This document shows positions 1 to 11,710 of a stretch of DNA of 64,000 nucleotides, in pieces (within the stretch, counting starts at the first letter, position 1; each line of letters starts with the position of its first letter). The notes under the pieces are model-generated. The model searched no databases. It worked only from the letters and a program-made list of their open reading frames with translations, and was not told the DNA's origin. The translations under genes were made by a program, and so were the position numbers. The DNA lies in NCBI RefSeq assembly GCF_000244915.1, contig NZ_CM001442.1, positions 4,960,001 to 5,024,000 on the forward strand, in the 5' to 3' direction. The DNA is from Bradyrhizobium sp. WSM471. Lineage in GTDB: Bacteria > Pseudomonadota > Alphaproteobacteria > Rhizobiales > Xanthobacteraceae.

Positions 1-985
1 GGTACTCGAAGAACTGTTCGTCGGCTGCCGCCACAGTGACCTCGTGATAGAGCCGCAGCTTTGCTGATGGGCCAAGCGTCGAAAGGTATTTCATCGCGGC
101 TCCGAATATCTTGACGTGAGTCGGATGCGATTCCGCCCACCGTTCCAGCGCCGCCAGGCTCTTCCACCAGCTTTGACCATAGGACTTTTCACTCGCGTCC
201 CCGCCGGCTGCAAGCACGCGCATGTAACGATTGGCGTAACAGCCGATGCCAAAGCCCTCATCGCGCAGGAAATCCATGCCTTCGCGCAACACAGGTTCGA
301 CGTCGTCGAGATAGAGCTTTCGCTCCGAGGTCTCGGTATCGCTCCAATCCTGGCCTGATCGGATCAGGCAGAGATTGTCGTGTGCCTGCACGCGCAGTCG
401 CGCGCCGTCGCGGATCAATTCGGGATTGCCCCCCGGCGACATCGGATCGGTCTGCGACAGCGGGATGCGGTCGCGCATGCCGCCCCAATAGGCGTGCTCC
501 TGCACCTCGCCGCTCATGCCCTGCGCAATCACCGCGACGCCTTCGGGCCGGCCGAGCGAGGAGAACAGCGTCTCGTGCCGCGCCACAATGGGGCGCAGCA
601 CCTCGATGAAAGTGCCGATGCCCTCGGGCTGCGTTCCGGTCCAGGCCTCGCGCGCCGGTCCAAACCATTTGTCGAAATTGGCAATGTCGTCCCAATAGGC
701 CACAGAGACGACGTTCTCGCAGCCGGCCTGATCGACATAGCGGGCGCGGTCCCAATGCGAGGGACCGCCTTCCGCGGCAAACCGCGCCGCGATGTCAGCG
801 AGCGCGTCCGTCGCAGCCGCCGGCGCCGTGCCGCGATATTGCAGGCCGAAATAGGCCATCGCGACCCGGTTCACCGCAGGCTTATAGCGCGCCACGAAGG
901 ACGGGTATGGCGGCTGGTAATCGTCCGGCACGCGCTTGTGGCGCGTGCGCGGGGTCTCGAGGTGCAGAGGAATTGCGGATTCCAT
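1..985 (-). CDS. oxd: Phenylacetaldoxime dehydratase-like haem protein (C-terminus cut by window edge)
   Basis: This frame is open from an ATG at 985 to the left edge, about 328 residues, and has no stop in the window. Aldoxime dehydratases are haem enzymes of about 350 residues that dehydrate aldoximes to nitriles, so most of the protein is present. The C-terminal part has HPTH (near residue 296) and RLYHEV (near residue 317). I take these as the regions carrying the axial and distal histidines of the family, although I cannot assign each residue exactly. A GGGAGG ribosome site lies just upstream of the ATG. The nitrilase stop is only 28 bp upstream, so the two genes are probably one transcript. 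The nitrile product would feed the nitrilase. Confidence 0.88.
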   Translation of the reverse strand, partial: MESAIPLHLETPRTRHKRVPDDYQPPYPSFVARYKPAVNRVAMAYFGLQYRGTAPAAATDALADIAARFAAEGGPSHWDRARYVDQAGCENVVSVAYWDDIANFDKWFGPAREAWTGTQPEGIGTFIEVLRPIVARHETLFSSLGRPEGVAVIAQGMSGEVQEHAYWGGMRDRIPLSQTDPMSPGGNPELIRDGARLRVQAHDNLCLIRSGQDWSDTETSERKLYLDDVEPVLREGMDFLRDEGFGIGCYANRYMRVLAAGGDASEKSYGQSWWKSLAALERWAESHPTHVKIFGAAMKYLSTLGPSAKLRLYHEVTVAAADEQFFEY

Positions 986-1013
986 GATCGTGCCTCCCGT
1001 TCGATTCCGGCGA

Positions 1014-2036
1014 TCAGCTCGCCGCCGCGGCGATGTCCGTGGGCTCGACGGTGTCGACCGGCAGCGCAAACTGCTCGACGCGCTGGTATCGCTTCTTGTT
1101 GAGCAGGAGCCGGGTCACGTCGGGGCGCGAATAGTGCCCGGCTGGATCAGCGGCATTCTTGGCGACGCCGATGGCGCCAAGATCGATCTCGGCGATCAAG
1201 AGGCCCTCCTGGTCCGGCGCGAGCTTGTCGCCGATCTGGCTGCCATCGGGACCGTAGATCGCAGCGAAGCCACCGCCGGCATGCAGCAGGGCATGCTTGT
1301 CCGGCCGATCACAGAGCTCGTCGATCATCGCCTGCGAGACCGTTGCGCAAGGCGCGAGCACGAAACAGGAGCCCTCCACAGCGTAGACGCGCGAGGCGGC
1401 GTTGTTCACCTCGGCGCCGAGCGCCGGCGCGAAGGGATCGTAGAGCGAAAAGCTCGGCCAAGCCGCGACATGGACCTGCTCGTTCTGGGCATACATTGCG
1501 TATTTCGACAGCGGCTGGAGATGCTCCCAGCAGCACAGGGCGCCGATGCGGCCGATGTCGGACCGCGCGTGCACGGCGAGATCGCTGCCGTCGCCCTCGC
1601 CATAGACCGTGCGCTCGGCATGGGTCGGCCGCAGCTTGCGGCGCTTGGCAATGGTCTCGCCATCCGGCCCGATCAGCCATTGCGCGAGATAAAGACTGCC
1701 GCCCTCGCGCTCGGACAGGCCTAGCACGGCAGTGAGCTTGGCCTTGCGCACGGCGTCGCGCAGCCGCCCGGCCTGCGGACTGTCATAGGACAGCGAATTG
1801 TCGAAATAGCGCTGCACGAAGCCGCGGCCGATGGCCCAGGCCGGCGAATCCATCCAGATGTGCCAGGGGTAGCCGGGAATGAAGGCTTCCGGAAAGGCGA
1901 TCAGCTTGGCGCCCTTCTCGGCGGCGTCCCTGATCAGGGCGATCGACTTGTCGATCGAGGCGTCGAGATCGAGCCAGGCGGGCGCCGCCTGCACCACCGC
2001 GACCTTGTATTTCGGGTGTTCGATGCCCATTCCCAC
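1014..2036 (-). CDS. Nitrilase (carbon-nitrogen hydrolase)
   Basis: A 340-residue nitrilase-superfamily enzyme that hydrolyses a nitrile to a carboxylic acid and ammonia. The catalytic triad is visible: Glu50 in FPEAF, Lys134 in KRRKLRPTH and Cys169 in LCCWEH. The CWEH motif is typical of true nitrilases rather than amidases. The start at 2036 has an AAGGGAGG-like ribosome site a few bases upstream; a second Met at residue 3 is an alternative. The aldoxime dehydratase gene follows 28 bp downstream, and an AraC regulator gene is divergent. Together the two enzymes would turn an aldoxime into an acid. The natural substrate is not shown; aryl- or indole-acetaldoxime are reasonable guesses. Confidence 0.93.
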   Translation of the reverse strand: MGMGIEHPKYKVAVVQAAPAWLDLDASIDKSIALIRDAAEKGAKLIAFPEAFIPGYPWHIWMDSPAWAIGRGFVQRYFDNSLSYDSPQAGRLRDAVRKAKLTAVLGLSEREGGSLYLAQWLIGPDGETIAKRRKLRPTHAERTVYGEGDGSDLAVHARSDIGRIGALCCWEHLQPLSKYAMYAQNEQVHVAAWPSFSLYDPFAPALGAEVNNAASRVYAVEGSCFVLAPCATVSQAMIDELCDRPDKHALLHAGGGFAAIYGPDGSQIGDKLAPDQEGLLIAEIDLGAIGVAKNAADPAGHYSRPDVTRLLLNKKRYQRVEQFALPVDTVEPTDIAAAAS

Positions 2037-2227
2037 CTCCCTTGCCGGTTGATCGGAAGCCAGGTCCGATGCAGTCTATTTGACCAGGCTGGGCGGCGGG
2101 CGCTCTACCGCGGCGGAACAAAAACTCGACCGGACGAAAACGCCGGCCCGGTACGGGATTTGCCTCCGGCCAGGCGGGACCTGTGCCAACGCGCGATGTT
2201 GCGGGATGTGAAAGGGAGGCTCTGCAG
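2037..2227. promoter_or_regulatory. Divergent promoter region between nitrilase and AraC regulator
   Basis: This 191-bp gap separates two divergently transcribed genes and must hold the promoters of the nitrilase-dehydratase operon and of the regulator. I see no clear palindrome or strong -35/-10 pair, so the AraC binding site is inferred from the layout only. Confidence 0.4.
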
Positions 2228-3184
2228 ATGCCAATCCAGTTCACCACAGACGACAGCCCAGGCCACCGCCGGCTTGCGCTCTGGCAGGATATCGTCTGCG
2301 ACGTCTTCGTCGGGCTCGACTGCAAGTCCGATCTTGGCAGCGCTTTTCGCGGCTCGGTCACCCGGGCATCCCTGGGCAAGACGGAATGCTCCGAGGTCTG
2401 CTCCGATCGTCAACACGTGTTGCGCACGCCCTCGCGCATCGCGCGCTCGGATCAGGATTTCATCCTGATCGCGCTCGGCAATCGCGGCGCCGGCGCCGTG
2501 GTGCAGGACGGCCGCGAGGCCGTGGTGCATCCGGGAGAGCTTGCGCTCTATGACACCACCCGTCCCTACGAGCTGAAATTCGACGGCACCTTCACGCAGA
2601 CCATCTTCAAGGTGCCGCGCGAGATGCTGCAGCGCCGGCTCGGCGCGACCGAAACTCTCACCGCCACCTCTTTCGGGCCGGACTCGCCATTGCAGAGGAT
2701 CGCCTACGATTTCATCTACCGGCTCTGCCAGAGCGCGGATCAGATCGATCCGCACCACGCCGCCGCTCTGTCGGAACAGGCCGTCGATGTCCTGGCGATG
2801 GCACTGGGCGAACGGCTGGGCAAGACGCCGCTGCCGTCCTCGACCCATCGCTCCGCCCTGCTCTACCGGCTGAAGGCGCACATCCGGGCTCATCTTGCCG
2901 ATCCCGACCTCTCGCTGTCCGAGACAGCGGCGGCGCTCGGCATCTCGTCCCGTTATGTCAACGATCTCCTCGCCGACGAGGATACCTCGTTCCAGCGCTA
3001 CGTCCTCGGTGAGCGCCTCGCTCAATGCAGGCGCGACCTCGCCTCCCCCGTGCTCGCTCGCCGCCACATCAGCGAGATCGCCTTCGCCTGGGGCTTCAAC
3101 GACCTCTCGCATTTCGGCCGCGTCTTCCGCGAGCATTTCGGGATGTCACCGCGCGACTTCCGGCAGAGCCAGTCGCGGCATTGA
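2228..3184 (+). CDS. AraC-family transcriptional regulator of the nitrilase cluster
   Basis: A 318-residue regulator. The N-terminal two thirds resemble the AraC-binding-like domain of the NitR/FeaR type (MPIQFTTDD start, Gly-rich cupin-like strands). The last about 100 residues carry the two helix-turn-helix motifs of AraC proteins, ending in the signature FAWGFNDLSHFGRVFREHFG followed by SPRDFR. I chose the ATG at 2228 because GGGAGG lies upstream at good spacing; an upstream in-frame start at 2183 would add 15 residues. It is divergent from the nitrilase operon. AraC proteins next to nitrilase or aldoxime dehydratase genes are commonly their inducible activators, so that role is likely here. 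Confidence 0.9.
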   Translation: MPIQFTTDDSPGHRRLALWQDIVCDVFVGLDCKSDLGSAFRGSVTRASLGKTECSEVCSDRQHVLRTPSRIARSDQDFILIALGNRGAGAVVQDGREAVVHPGELALYDTTRPYELKFDGTFTQTIFKVPREMLQRRLGATETLTATSFGPDSPLQRIAYDFIYRLCQSADQIDPHHAAALSEQAVDVLAMALGERLGKTPLPSSTHRSALLYRLKAHIRAHLADPDLSLSETAAALGISSRYVNDLLADEDTSFQRYVLGERLAQCRRDLASPVLARRHISEIAFAWGFNDLSHFGRVFREHFGMSPRDFRQSQSRH

Positions 3185-3351
3185 GGTCCGGGCAGCCACT
3201 GGTGCGAGCCTTCGCTTCAGGCGTCTGCACGACCAGGCTGTCCCCAAGCAGGGCCGGTATGTGAGCGCGGCGTAGGACACGGCGCGTGCTTGCTCTACCA
3301 TCCGCACAGAGGCCGCGGGGATCAATCAGCGGCCAGCCGAGGAGCATATCG

Positions 3352-4377
3352 ATGGAATACCGACGCTTGGGCCGCTCGGGCCTCATGGTGCCCGCCTTGA
3401 GTCTTGGGACCGGCACCTTCGGCGGCGTTGGCCGCCTCGCTGCGTGGGGCGCGACTGACGCGACCGAAGCGCGGCGCCTTCTGGATATCTGCCTCGATGC
3501 GGGCGTGTCGATGTTCGACACCGCGAACGTCTATTCGCTCGGCGAGTCCGAGCGCGTTCTCGGCGAAGCCATCAAGGGCCGCCGCGACAAGGTCTTGGTC
3601 TCGACCAAGGCGACGTTCCGCTTCGGCGACGGCCCCAACGACATCGGGTCGTCGCGACAGCATCTGCTCACAGCCATCGATGCTTCGCTGAGCCGGCTCG
3701 GCACCGATTACATCGACCTGTTCCAGCTTCACGGCTTCGACGCCTTCACGCCACCTGAAGAGGTGCTTAGCACCCTCGACGTGCTCGTGCGCGCCGGCAA
3801 GATCCGCTACGTCGGCGTGTCGAACTTTTCGGGCTGGCACCTGATGAAATCGCTTGGCGTTGCCGACAAGCATGGCTTCCCGCGTTACGTCGCCAACCAG
3901 ACCTATTATTCACTGATCGGGCGCGACTACGAATGGGAGCTGATGCCGCTCGGCCTCGACCAGGGCCTCGGTGCGGTGGTCTGGTCGCCGCTCGGGTGGG
4001 GACGTCTCACCGGAAAGATCCGCCGCGGCCAGCCAAAGCCTGACATAAGCCGCTTGCCCAAGACGGCCGAGTTCGGTCCACCCGTGCCGGACGAGCACGT
4101 CTACCGCGTCGTCGACGCGATCGACGAGGTCGCCAAGGAAACGGGCAAGAGCGTCTCGCAGATCGCGCTGAACTGGCTGCTGCAGCGTCCGACCGTCTCG
4201 ACGCTGATCATCGGCGCACGCAACGAGACGCAGCTGCGCGAAAATCTCGGCGCGGTCGGCTGGTCGTTGACCAAGGACCAGGTCGCAAAGCTCGATGCCG
4301 CGAGCAAGGTGACGCTGCCCTATCCTTACTGGCACCAGCGCACAACTTTCACCGACCGCAATCCGCCGGCGGTGTAG
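3352..4377 (+). CDS. Aldo/keto reductase
   Basis: A 341-residue NADP(H)-dependent oxidoreductase of the aldo/keto reductase superfamily, in the Kv-beta/YajO-like branch. The barrel start MEYRRLGRSGLMVPALSLG and the catalytic Asp/Tyr region DTANVYSLGESE are clear, followed by VLVSTKATF (Lys) and FQLHGFD (His). The ATG at 3352 has AGGAG 9 bases upstream, so the longer frame from 3286 is not used. It lies downstream of the AraC gene on the same strand, separated by 167 bp, so co-regulation with the nitrile module is possible but not shown. The substrate is unknown. Confidence 0.9.
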   Translation: MEYRRLGRSGLMVPALSLGTGTFGGVGRLAAWGATDATEARRLLDICLDAGVSMFDTANVYSLGESERVLGEAIKGRRDKVLVSTKATFRFGDGPNDIGSSRQHLLTAIDASLSRLGTDYIDLFQLHGFDAFTPPEEVLSTLDVLVRAGKIRYVGVSNFSGWHLMKSLGVADKHGFPRYVANQTYYSLIGRDYEWELMPLGLDQGLGAVVWSPLGWGRLTGKIRRGQPKPDISRLPKTAEFGPPVPDEHVYRVVDAIDEVAKETGKSVSQIALNWLLQRPTVSTLIIGARNETQLRENLGAVGWSLTKDQVAKLDAASKVTLPYPYWHQRTTFTDRNPPAV

Positions 4378-4462
4378 CGACCGCGCGCGGCGCAGTCCGG
4401 CTTGAACTGCATCAAGCCGGCCCGCGCCGACAGTGGCATCGTGGGCTCCCGCGAGACTCCCG

Positions 4463-4624
4463 ATGCGCCGATTTGCCATGAAGGCCCTGTTCACCGCTCT
4501 CAATCTCAACCGCGCCGAGCGCAGCGGGATCGATTGGGACCGCACGATCCGGATCGTTTCGACCGCGGTGACGGTTGGGCTCGTCACGCTCTATGTGTTT
4601 GGGAAGTCGACCTCGCGCTGGTGA
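4463..4624 (+). CDS. Small hypothetical single-pass membrane protein
   Basis: A 53-residue frame beginning MRRFAMKALFTALNL, with one predicted membrane segment near the end (residues 28-47). Third codon positions are rich in G/C, as in the neighbouring genes, which supports coding. The start could also be the ATG at 4478 or a GTG at 4433, and none has a convincing ribosome site. It fills part of the 393-bp gap between the aldo/keto reductase and the MFS gene. I do not recognise the family. Confidence 0.45.
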   Translation: MRRFAMKALFTALNLNRAERSGIDWDRTIRIVSTAVTVGLVTLYVFGKSTSRW

Positions 4625-4770
4625 CCCGCGAGGCCGTGCCGACCCATGCCCGCGGTGCCGGGAGACCCGCGCCCGGCGCAGGAACCGCCCGTATCCTGCC
4701 GGGTTGCGATGCATCTCGCAATTTCCTAACCCGGAGACGAACCACGGCTCGAATCAAGCCCGCCGCCATC

Positions 4771-6192
4771 ATGTCACCAGCCCCCATGGAGCACGCCGAC
4801 GGCCTGCCGCAGCCGCAGCGCAGCCAGGCGGTCCTGACCATTGCGCTCGGCATCATCATGGCAGTGGTCGACAGCGCCATCGCCAATGTCGCGCTGCCGA
4901 CGATCGCGGCCGACCTCGACGCCAGCCCGGCGTTCTCGATCTGGATCGTCAACGGCTACCAGCTCGCGATCACGATCTCGCTGCTGCCGCTGGCTTCGCT
5001 CGGCGAGATCGTCGGCTATCGCCGCGTCTATCTGGTCGGGCTGGTGCTGTTCACGCTTGCCTCCGCATTCTGCGCGCTGGCGCACACGCTGCCGCTCCTC
5101 ACGATCGCACGCATCGTGCAGGGGTTCGGCGCGGCCGGCATCATGAGCGTCAACGCGGCGCTGGTGCGTTTCACTTATCCCCGCAGCCAGCTCGGCCGCG
5201 GCATCGGGCTCAACGCCCTCGTCGTCGCCTTCTCGGCCGCGGTCGGCCCGACGCTCGCCGCCGGCATCCTCGCGTTCGGCAGCTGGCCCTGGCTGTTCGC
5301 TATCAACGTCCCGCTCGGAGTGGTGACATTGGTACTGGGCCTGCGCAGCCTTCCGCACACCACGCCTGCGAGCCATTCCTTCGACTGGCAGAGCGCGGGG
5401 CTGTCCGCGATCACTTTCGGCGTCGGCATCGCGGCCGTCGACAGCGTCGGTCATGGCGAAGCGGCGATCACCTGTCTCGTGCAGTTCGCCATCGCGCTCG
5501 TCGCCGGCGCGCTGCTGATCTACCGCGAGACCCACATGGCCTCGCCGCTGCTACCGATCGACCTGTTGCGGATCCCGGTGTTCGCTCTGTCGATTGCGAC
5601 CTCGATCGCCTCGTTCTGTGGGCAGATGCTGGCCTTCGTCGCGATCCCCTTCTACCTCCAAAGCCGCTTCGGCTATTCGGCGGTGCATATGGGGCTCTTG
5701 ATCACGCCATGGCCGATCGCGGTCGCGTTCGCAGCTCCCCTCGCCGGTCGCCTGGTCGAGCATTATCCGGCCGGCCTGCTCGGCGGCATCGGCCTCACGC
5801 TGTTCGCCTGCGGCCTCGCTGCGCTCGCCTTGTTGCCGGCGGCGCCCACGCCGCTCGACGTGATCTGGCGGATGGCGCTGGCCGGCGCCGGCTTCGGCCT
5901 GTTCCAGACCCCCAACAACCGCACCATGATCGCGGCCGCCCCGCGCGAGCGTGCCGGCGGCGCCAGCGGCATGCTGGGGACGGCGCGGCTGCTCGGCCAG
6001 ACCACCGGCGCAGCGCTGGTGGCGCTGTTCCTCGGCCGCTATCCGATCGAGGGAACCCGGATCGCGTTGCTGACCGGCGTCGGCTTCGCGCTCTGCGGCG
6101 CGGCGCTGAGCATGTTGCGGCTGTCGCCCGCGGGAGCGCGCGGCGCCGAGCATGTTCGGGTGCAGGACGACCAGCGTCTGCGCGGCGAATAG
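4771..6192 (+). CDS. MFS transporter, DHA2 (QacA/EmrB) type
   Basis: A 473-residue inner-membrane protein with about 14 hydrophobic segments, the pattern of the DHA2 drug/proton antiporter family. Family motifs include the TM1 stretch MAVVDSAIANVALPTI (motif D1), WIVNGYQLA and the motif C-like AAVGPTLAAGI in TM5. The ATG at 4771 begins MSPAPMEHADG; the ATG at 4786 is equally possible, and the frame stays open far upstream without meaning. It probably exports a toxic or secondary compound by proton antiport. Its end faces the cupin gene 46 bp away. Confidence 0.9.
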   Translation: MSPAPMEHADGLPQPQRSQAVLTIALGIIMAVVDSAIANVALPTIAADLDASPAFSIWIVNGYQLAITISLLPLASLGEIVGYRRVYLVGLVLFTLASAFCALAHTLPLLTIARIVQGFGAAGIMSVNAALVRFTYPRSQLGRGIGLNALVVAFSAAVGPTLAAGILAFGSWPWLFAINVPLGVVTLVLGLRSLPHTTPASHSFDWQSAGLSAITFGVGIAAVDSVGHGEAAITCLVQFAIALVAGALLIYRETHMASPLLPIDLLRIPVFALSIATSIASFCGQMLAFVAIPFYLQSRFGYSAVHMGLLITPWPIAVAFAAPLAGRLVEHYPAGLLGGIGLTLFACGLAALALLPAAPTPLDVIWRMALAGAGFGLFQTPNNRTMIAAAPRERAGGASGMLGTARLLGQTTGAALVALFLGRYPIEGTRIALLTGVGFALCGAALSMLRLSPAGARGAEHVRVQDDQRLRGE

Positions 6193-6238
6193 CGCACGAC
6201 CATTTGGGAAGGCCGATTTCGGCTGCGTCCGCCGCGCC

Positions 6239-6784
6239 TCACATCTTCACCATCTCGGTGCGATATTTCGGCAGCAGTGCTGCGATCAGCTTGCCTTTCT
6301 CGGCCATCTCTTCCGGGGTCGGCTTCGGCGGTGGCGATGTGCGGCCTTCAACGGGAAAGCCAACCGCCAGGAAGAATTCGTCCTGTCCCGCTGGCGTGCA
6401 CATGCAGAGCATACGGGCCGTCTTGCCGGACACGTTCTTGAACGCGTGCGGCGCGTTGGCCGGAACGTTGACGGTCGACCCGGCACTTACGGTGTGGGAC
6501 TTACCGCGAAAGGTGAATTCAAGTTCGCCTTCGAGCAGCGTGAACATTTCCTCGAAGTCGTGGCGGTGCGGCGGGGGCCCGCCGCCGGCGGGCACCAGCA
6601 TGTCGACCAGGCAATAGCGTCCTGCGGTCTGCGCGCCCGACACCAGGACCGTGTAGGTGCCGCCGGCCACAGAGATATGCGGCACGTCAGCGCCGTCGGG
6701 ATCGGCGACCGTCAGGGTACGGCCGGGATCGTCGGCGGGGATCGAGGAAGCTGACGACGAGTTTGCAGAAGGCGTGTTGGTCAT
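6239..6784 (-). CDS. Cupin-domain protein
   Basis: A 181-residue protein with one conserved cupin barrel at about residues 50-130. Metal-binding cupin motif 1 is GGPPPHRHDFEEMFTLLEGE (His, His, Glu) and motif 2 contains PANAPHAFKN (His). Cupins of this small type may be dioxygenases, isomerases or sugar/small-molecule binding proteins, so no reaction can be assigned. The Ser/Ala-rich first 20 residues look disordered and do not form a signal peptide. It sits alone, convergent with the MFS gene and downstream of the clpA terminator. Confidence 0.85.
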   Translation of the reverse strand: MTNTPSANSSSASSIPADDPGRTLTVADPDGADVPHISVAGGTYTVLVSGAQTAGRYCLVDMLVPAGGGPPPHRHDFEEMFTLLEGELEFTFRGKSHTVSAGSTVNVPANAPHAFKNVSGKTARMLCMCTPAGQDEFFLAVGFPVEGRTSPPPKPTPEEMAEKGKLIAALLPKYRTEMVKM

Positions 6785-6821
6785 ACCGGATCTTCTTGCT
6801 TATATTTGACTGCCCATAAGA

Positions 6822-6845
6822 AAGGCCGGCTTCTCAGCCGGCCTT
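6822..6845 (-). terminator. Terminator of clpA
   Basis: A perfect 10-bp inverted repeat (AAGGCCGGCT / AGCCGGCCTT) with a 4-nt loop lies 20 bp after the clpA stop. On the minus strand it is followed by a short T-rich stretch, as in an intrinsic terminator. Confidence 0.75.
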
Positions 6846-6865
6846 CTCAATTCTTCGCGTGCAGA

Positions 6866-9271
<2,406 letters not shown>

Positions 9272-9565
9272 TCGCGTCCTCTATGGCCCCCACCATCATG
9301 ATCGCCATCGCCCGGTCAGGCAACAACAACCTTTGTCACATATAGTTATACAAGATCGCGGCGAAAGACCGGTTCCGCGACTCAGGCGGCTGCACAGCTG
9401 CGGTATTTTCGATGCAAAACCCGTTCCGCTTTGGGCACGATCGGCACCGGTCCGAAATTCCGTAGTTTTGCCGTTTGCAACGAACATCGCGCGCAGACAT
9501 CACGCGGCAATCAGACTGCGACATGCACAAGAACCGGCTTCGAACGCGCCGTAACGTATCGTGTC

Positions 9566-9958
9566 TTACTTCTTTTCCATCACGCATTGCAGCGGATGCT
9601 GGTGCTTGCGAGCGAAATCCATCACCTGCGTCACCTTGGTCTCGGCGATCTCGTAGGTGAACACGCCGCACTCCCCGATCCCGTGATGATGAACGTGCAG
9701 CATGATCTTGGTTGCAGCCTCGGCGTCCTTCTGGAAGAATTTCTCCAGCACATGAACGACGAATTCCATCGGCGTGTAGTCGTCGTTCAGGATCAGCACG
9801 CGGTACAGGTTCGGCCGTTTGGTCTTCGGCTTGACCTTGGTGATGACGGACGTATTTGGCGCGGAAGGACCGCCGGAACGGTTCTCGTCGTTGCTCATCA
9901 GTGCAGCGTGGGCGGCGGCGGCCGCGGACGGATCTGGTCTGGAAGACAGTTGCGGCAT
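9566..9958 (-). CDS. clpS: ClpS adaptor protein
   Basis: A 130-residue adaptor that recognises N-degron substrates and hands them to ClpAP. The core is typical: [20 protein letters not shown] near residues 52-71, [10 protein letters not shown] and the C-terminal [10 protein letters not shown]. The first about 35 residues form a flexible Ser/Ala-rich extension. clpA follows downstream on the same strand with a 294-bp gap in which I see no other gene; that gap may contain a separate clpA promoter. Upstream, 427 bp separate it from the divergent VWA gene. Confidence 0.96.
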   Translation of the reverse strand: MPQLSSRPDPSAAAAAHAALMSNDENRSGGPSAPNTSVITKVKPKTKRPNLYRVLILNDDYTPMEFVVHVLEKFFQKDAEAATKIMLHVHHHGIGECGVFTYEIAETKVTQVMDFARKHQHPLQCVMEKK

Positions 9959-10385
9959 GGCTCAGGCGTTCAAATTCCCCACGGAAGCGTATAACGGTTC
10001 GCCGCGCAGCCCCGGCCTTCGGAGCTTCGCACAGGCGCACCGCCTTGTTGGATCGCCGCTTCCAGCCGGTCCGGTCCAAGCCGGATCGGCCTCACCGAAT
10101 ATGGGCCTGCCCCCGGCTCGCCGCAAGCGTGCGACAGCTCGGCCGATGCGGCCATGGCGGTCCCGATTCCCGGTCCGGGCGATCCTCACCAAGGTTAATC
10201 AATCCGGACTGATTTGACAAAAGCTTCCGCCCCGCCGGTTTAGAAGATGTTGACCAGGAACCCGGCCGGTAACGCGGCTGCGGCGGCTCCGCGCGGGTTA
10301 TCTCCGGTTTTCTACGGACCCATTTACCCTGCGTTCAATGGCGTGGCGCGAAAACGGGCAAAGTCACAGATTTCCGGGAATCGTC

Positions 10386-11687
10386 ATGTCTCGCCTGCCC
10401 TTCGTCAACTGTATTGTTGGTCGACACCTCTCCCGGTTTGCAGCGGCCGAACAAGGCAATATCGCCGTGATCTTCGCCATCGCGCTGCTCCCGGTTTTAG
10501 GCTTCGTCGGAGCTGCAATCGATTACAGCCGCGCGGCCCAGGCTCGTTCCGCAATGCAGGCGGCCCTCGATTCGACCTCGCTGATGGTCTCCAAGGATCT
10601 GTCGTCCGGCACCATCACGACATCGCAGATCAGCACCAAGGCGCAGGCTTATTTCAACGCCCTGTTCACCGCCACCAACTCCCTGCCGTCGGTCAGCATC
10701 GCGGCCACTTACACCGCAAGCACCAGCATGGGCTCCACCATCGAGGTCACCGGCACCGGCACCTACACGACCGCCTTCATGAAGGTCGCAGGCTTCCCGA
10801 CGCTCGACGTCGGCGCCAATTCCACCAGCGCCTGGGGCCTGGTGCGCATGCGCGTGGCCTTGGTGCTCGACAACACGGGCTCGATGGCTGACGACGGCAA
10901 GATGGCGGCGATGCAAACCGCCGCGAAGAGCTTGGTCGACCAGCTCAGCCCACTCGCCAAGACCAATGGCGACGTCTACATCTCGATCGTTCCGTTTGCC
11001 AAGGACGTCAACGTCGGCGCCGGCAACTACAATAAGTACTGGGTCGATTTCAGCGATTGGGACGCGGCCCGCGGCACTAGGTCCGCCAACCACAACACGT
11101 GGACGGGATGCGTGGTCGACCGCGACCAGGACTATGACACCAAGAACACGACGCCCACGAGCGGCAACGCGGGAACGCTGTTCCCGGCCGAACAGTACTC
11201 CTACTGCGACACCGGCAATTCGTCCTATCTGCAGCCGATCATGCCGCTGAGCTACGACTGGAGCTCACTCAAGAGCCGGATCGACGCCATGAAGCCCACG
11301 GGCAACACCAACCAGGGCATTGGCCTCGCCTGGGGCTGGATGACGCTGTCGACCGGCGATCCCATGAACGCGCCAGCCAAAGATACCAACTACACCTACA
11401 AGGACGCGATCGTGCTGCTCTCCGACGGTCTCAATACCCAGAACCGCTGGTACAGCAACGCCTGGCAAATCGACGCGCGGCAGAAGAAGCTGTGCGACAA
11501 CGCCAAGGCGGCGAACATCACGATCTATACGGTGCAGGTGAACACCGGCAGCGACCCGACCTCCAGCGTCCTGCAACATTGCGCGAGCGGCACCGACAAG
11601 TTCTATCTGGTCACGAAGGCAGATCAGACCGTCTCGGTGTTCAAGGACATCGGCACGTCGCTGTCCAAGCTGCGCGTGGCGCGCTGA
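10386..11687 (+). CDS. TadE/TadG-like pilus assembly protein with von Willebrand A domain
   Basis: A 433-residue protein. It begins with a prepilin-like region (FAAAEQGNIAVIFAIALLPV), the hydrophobic Flp/TadE-type N-terminus found in TadG proteins. The rest is a von Willebrand factor A domain with a MIDAS-like motif in VLDNTGSM. TadG-type proteins are envelope components of tight-adherence pilus systems. Here no cpaA-F or tad genes lie nearby, so it is an orphan copy. The ATG at 10386 is preferred to an in-frame start 48 bp upstream because the hydrophobic segment then sits close to the N-terminus. A shared hairpin terminator separates it from the phasin gene. Confidence 0.85.
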   Translation: MSRLPFVNCIVGRHLSRFAAAEQGNIAVIFAIALLPVLGFVGAAIDYSRAAQARSAMQAALDSTSLMVSKDLSSGTITTSQISTKAQAYFNALFTATNSLPSVSIAATYTASTSMGSTIEVTGTGTYTTAFMKVAGFPTLDVGANSTSAWGLVRMRVALVLDNTGSMADDGKMAAMQTAAKSLVDQLSPLAKTNGDVYISIVPFAKDVNVGAGNYNKYWVDFSDWDAARGTRSANHNTWTGCVVDRDQDYDTKNTTPTSGNAGTLFPAEQYSYCDTGNSSYLQPIMPLSYDWSSLKSRIDAMKPTGNTNQGIGLAWGWMTLSTGDPMNAPAKDTNYTYKDAIVLLSDGLNTQNRWYSNAWQIDARQKKLCDNAKAANITIYTVQVNTGSDPTSSVLQHCASGTDKFYLVTKADQTVSVFKDIGTSLSKLRVAR

Positions 11688-11710
11688 GATCGACACGCCG
11701 CGACACAAAA

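Noticed and set aside
4402..4770. Upstream extension of the MFS gene by 123 residues
   Set aside because: The extension is low-quality sequence that overlaps a better frame (4463-4624), and the membrane domain begins normally after 4771.
9272..9565. Short frames in the clpS-clpA gap
   Set aside because: They are out of phase with codon bias and lack ribosome sites; probably just the clpA promoter region.
10200..10240. TTGACA-like box upstream of the VWA gene
   Set aside because: The best partner box is about 19 bp away and poor, so no sigma-70 promoter can be supported.
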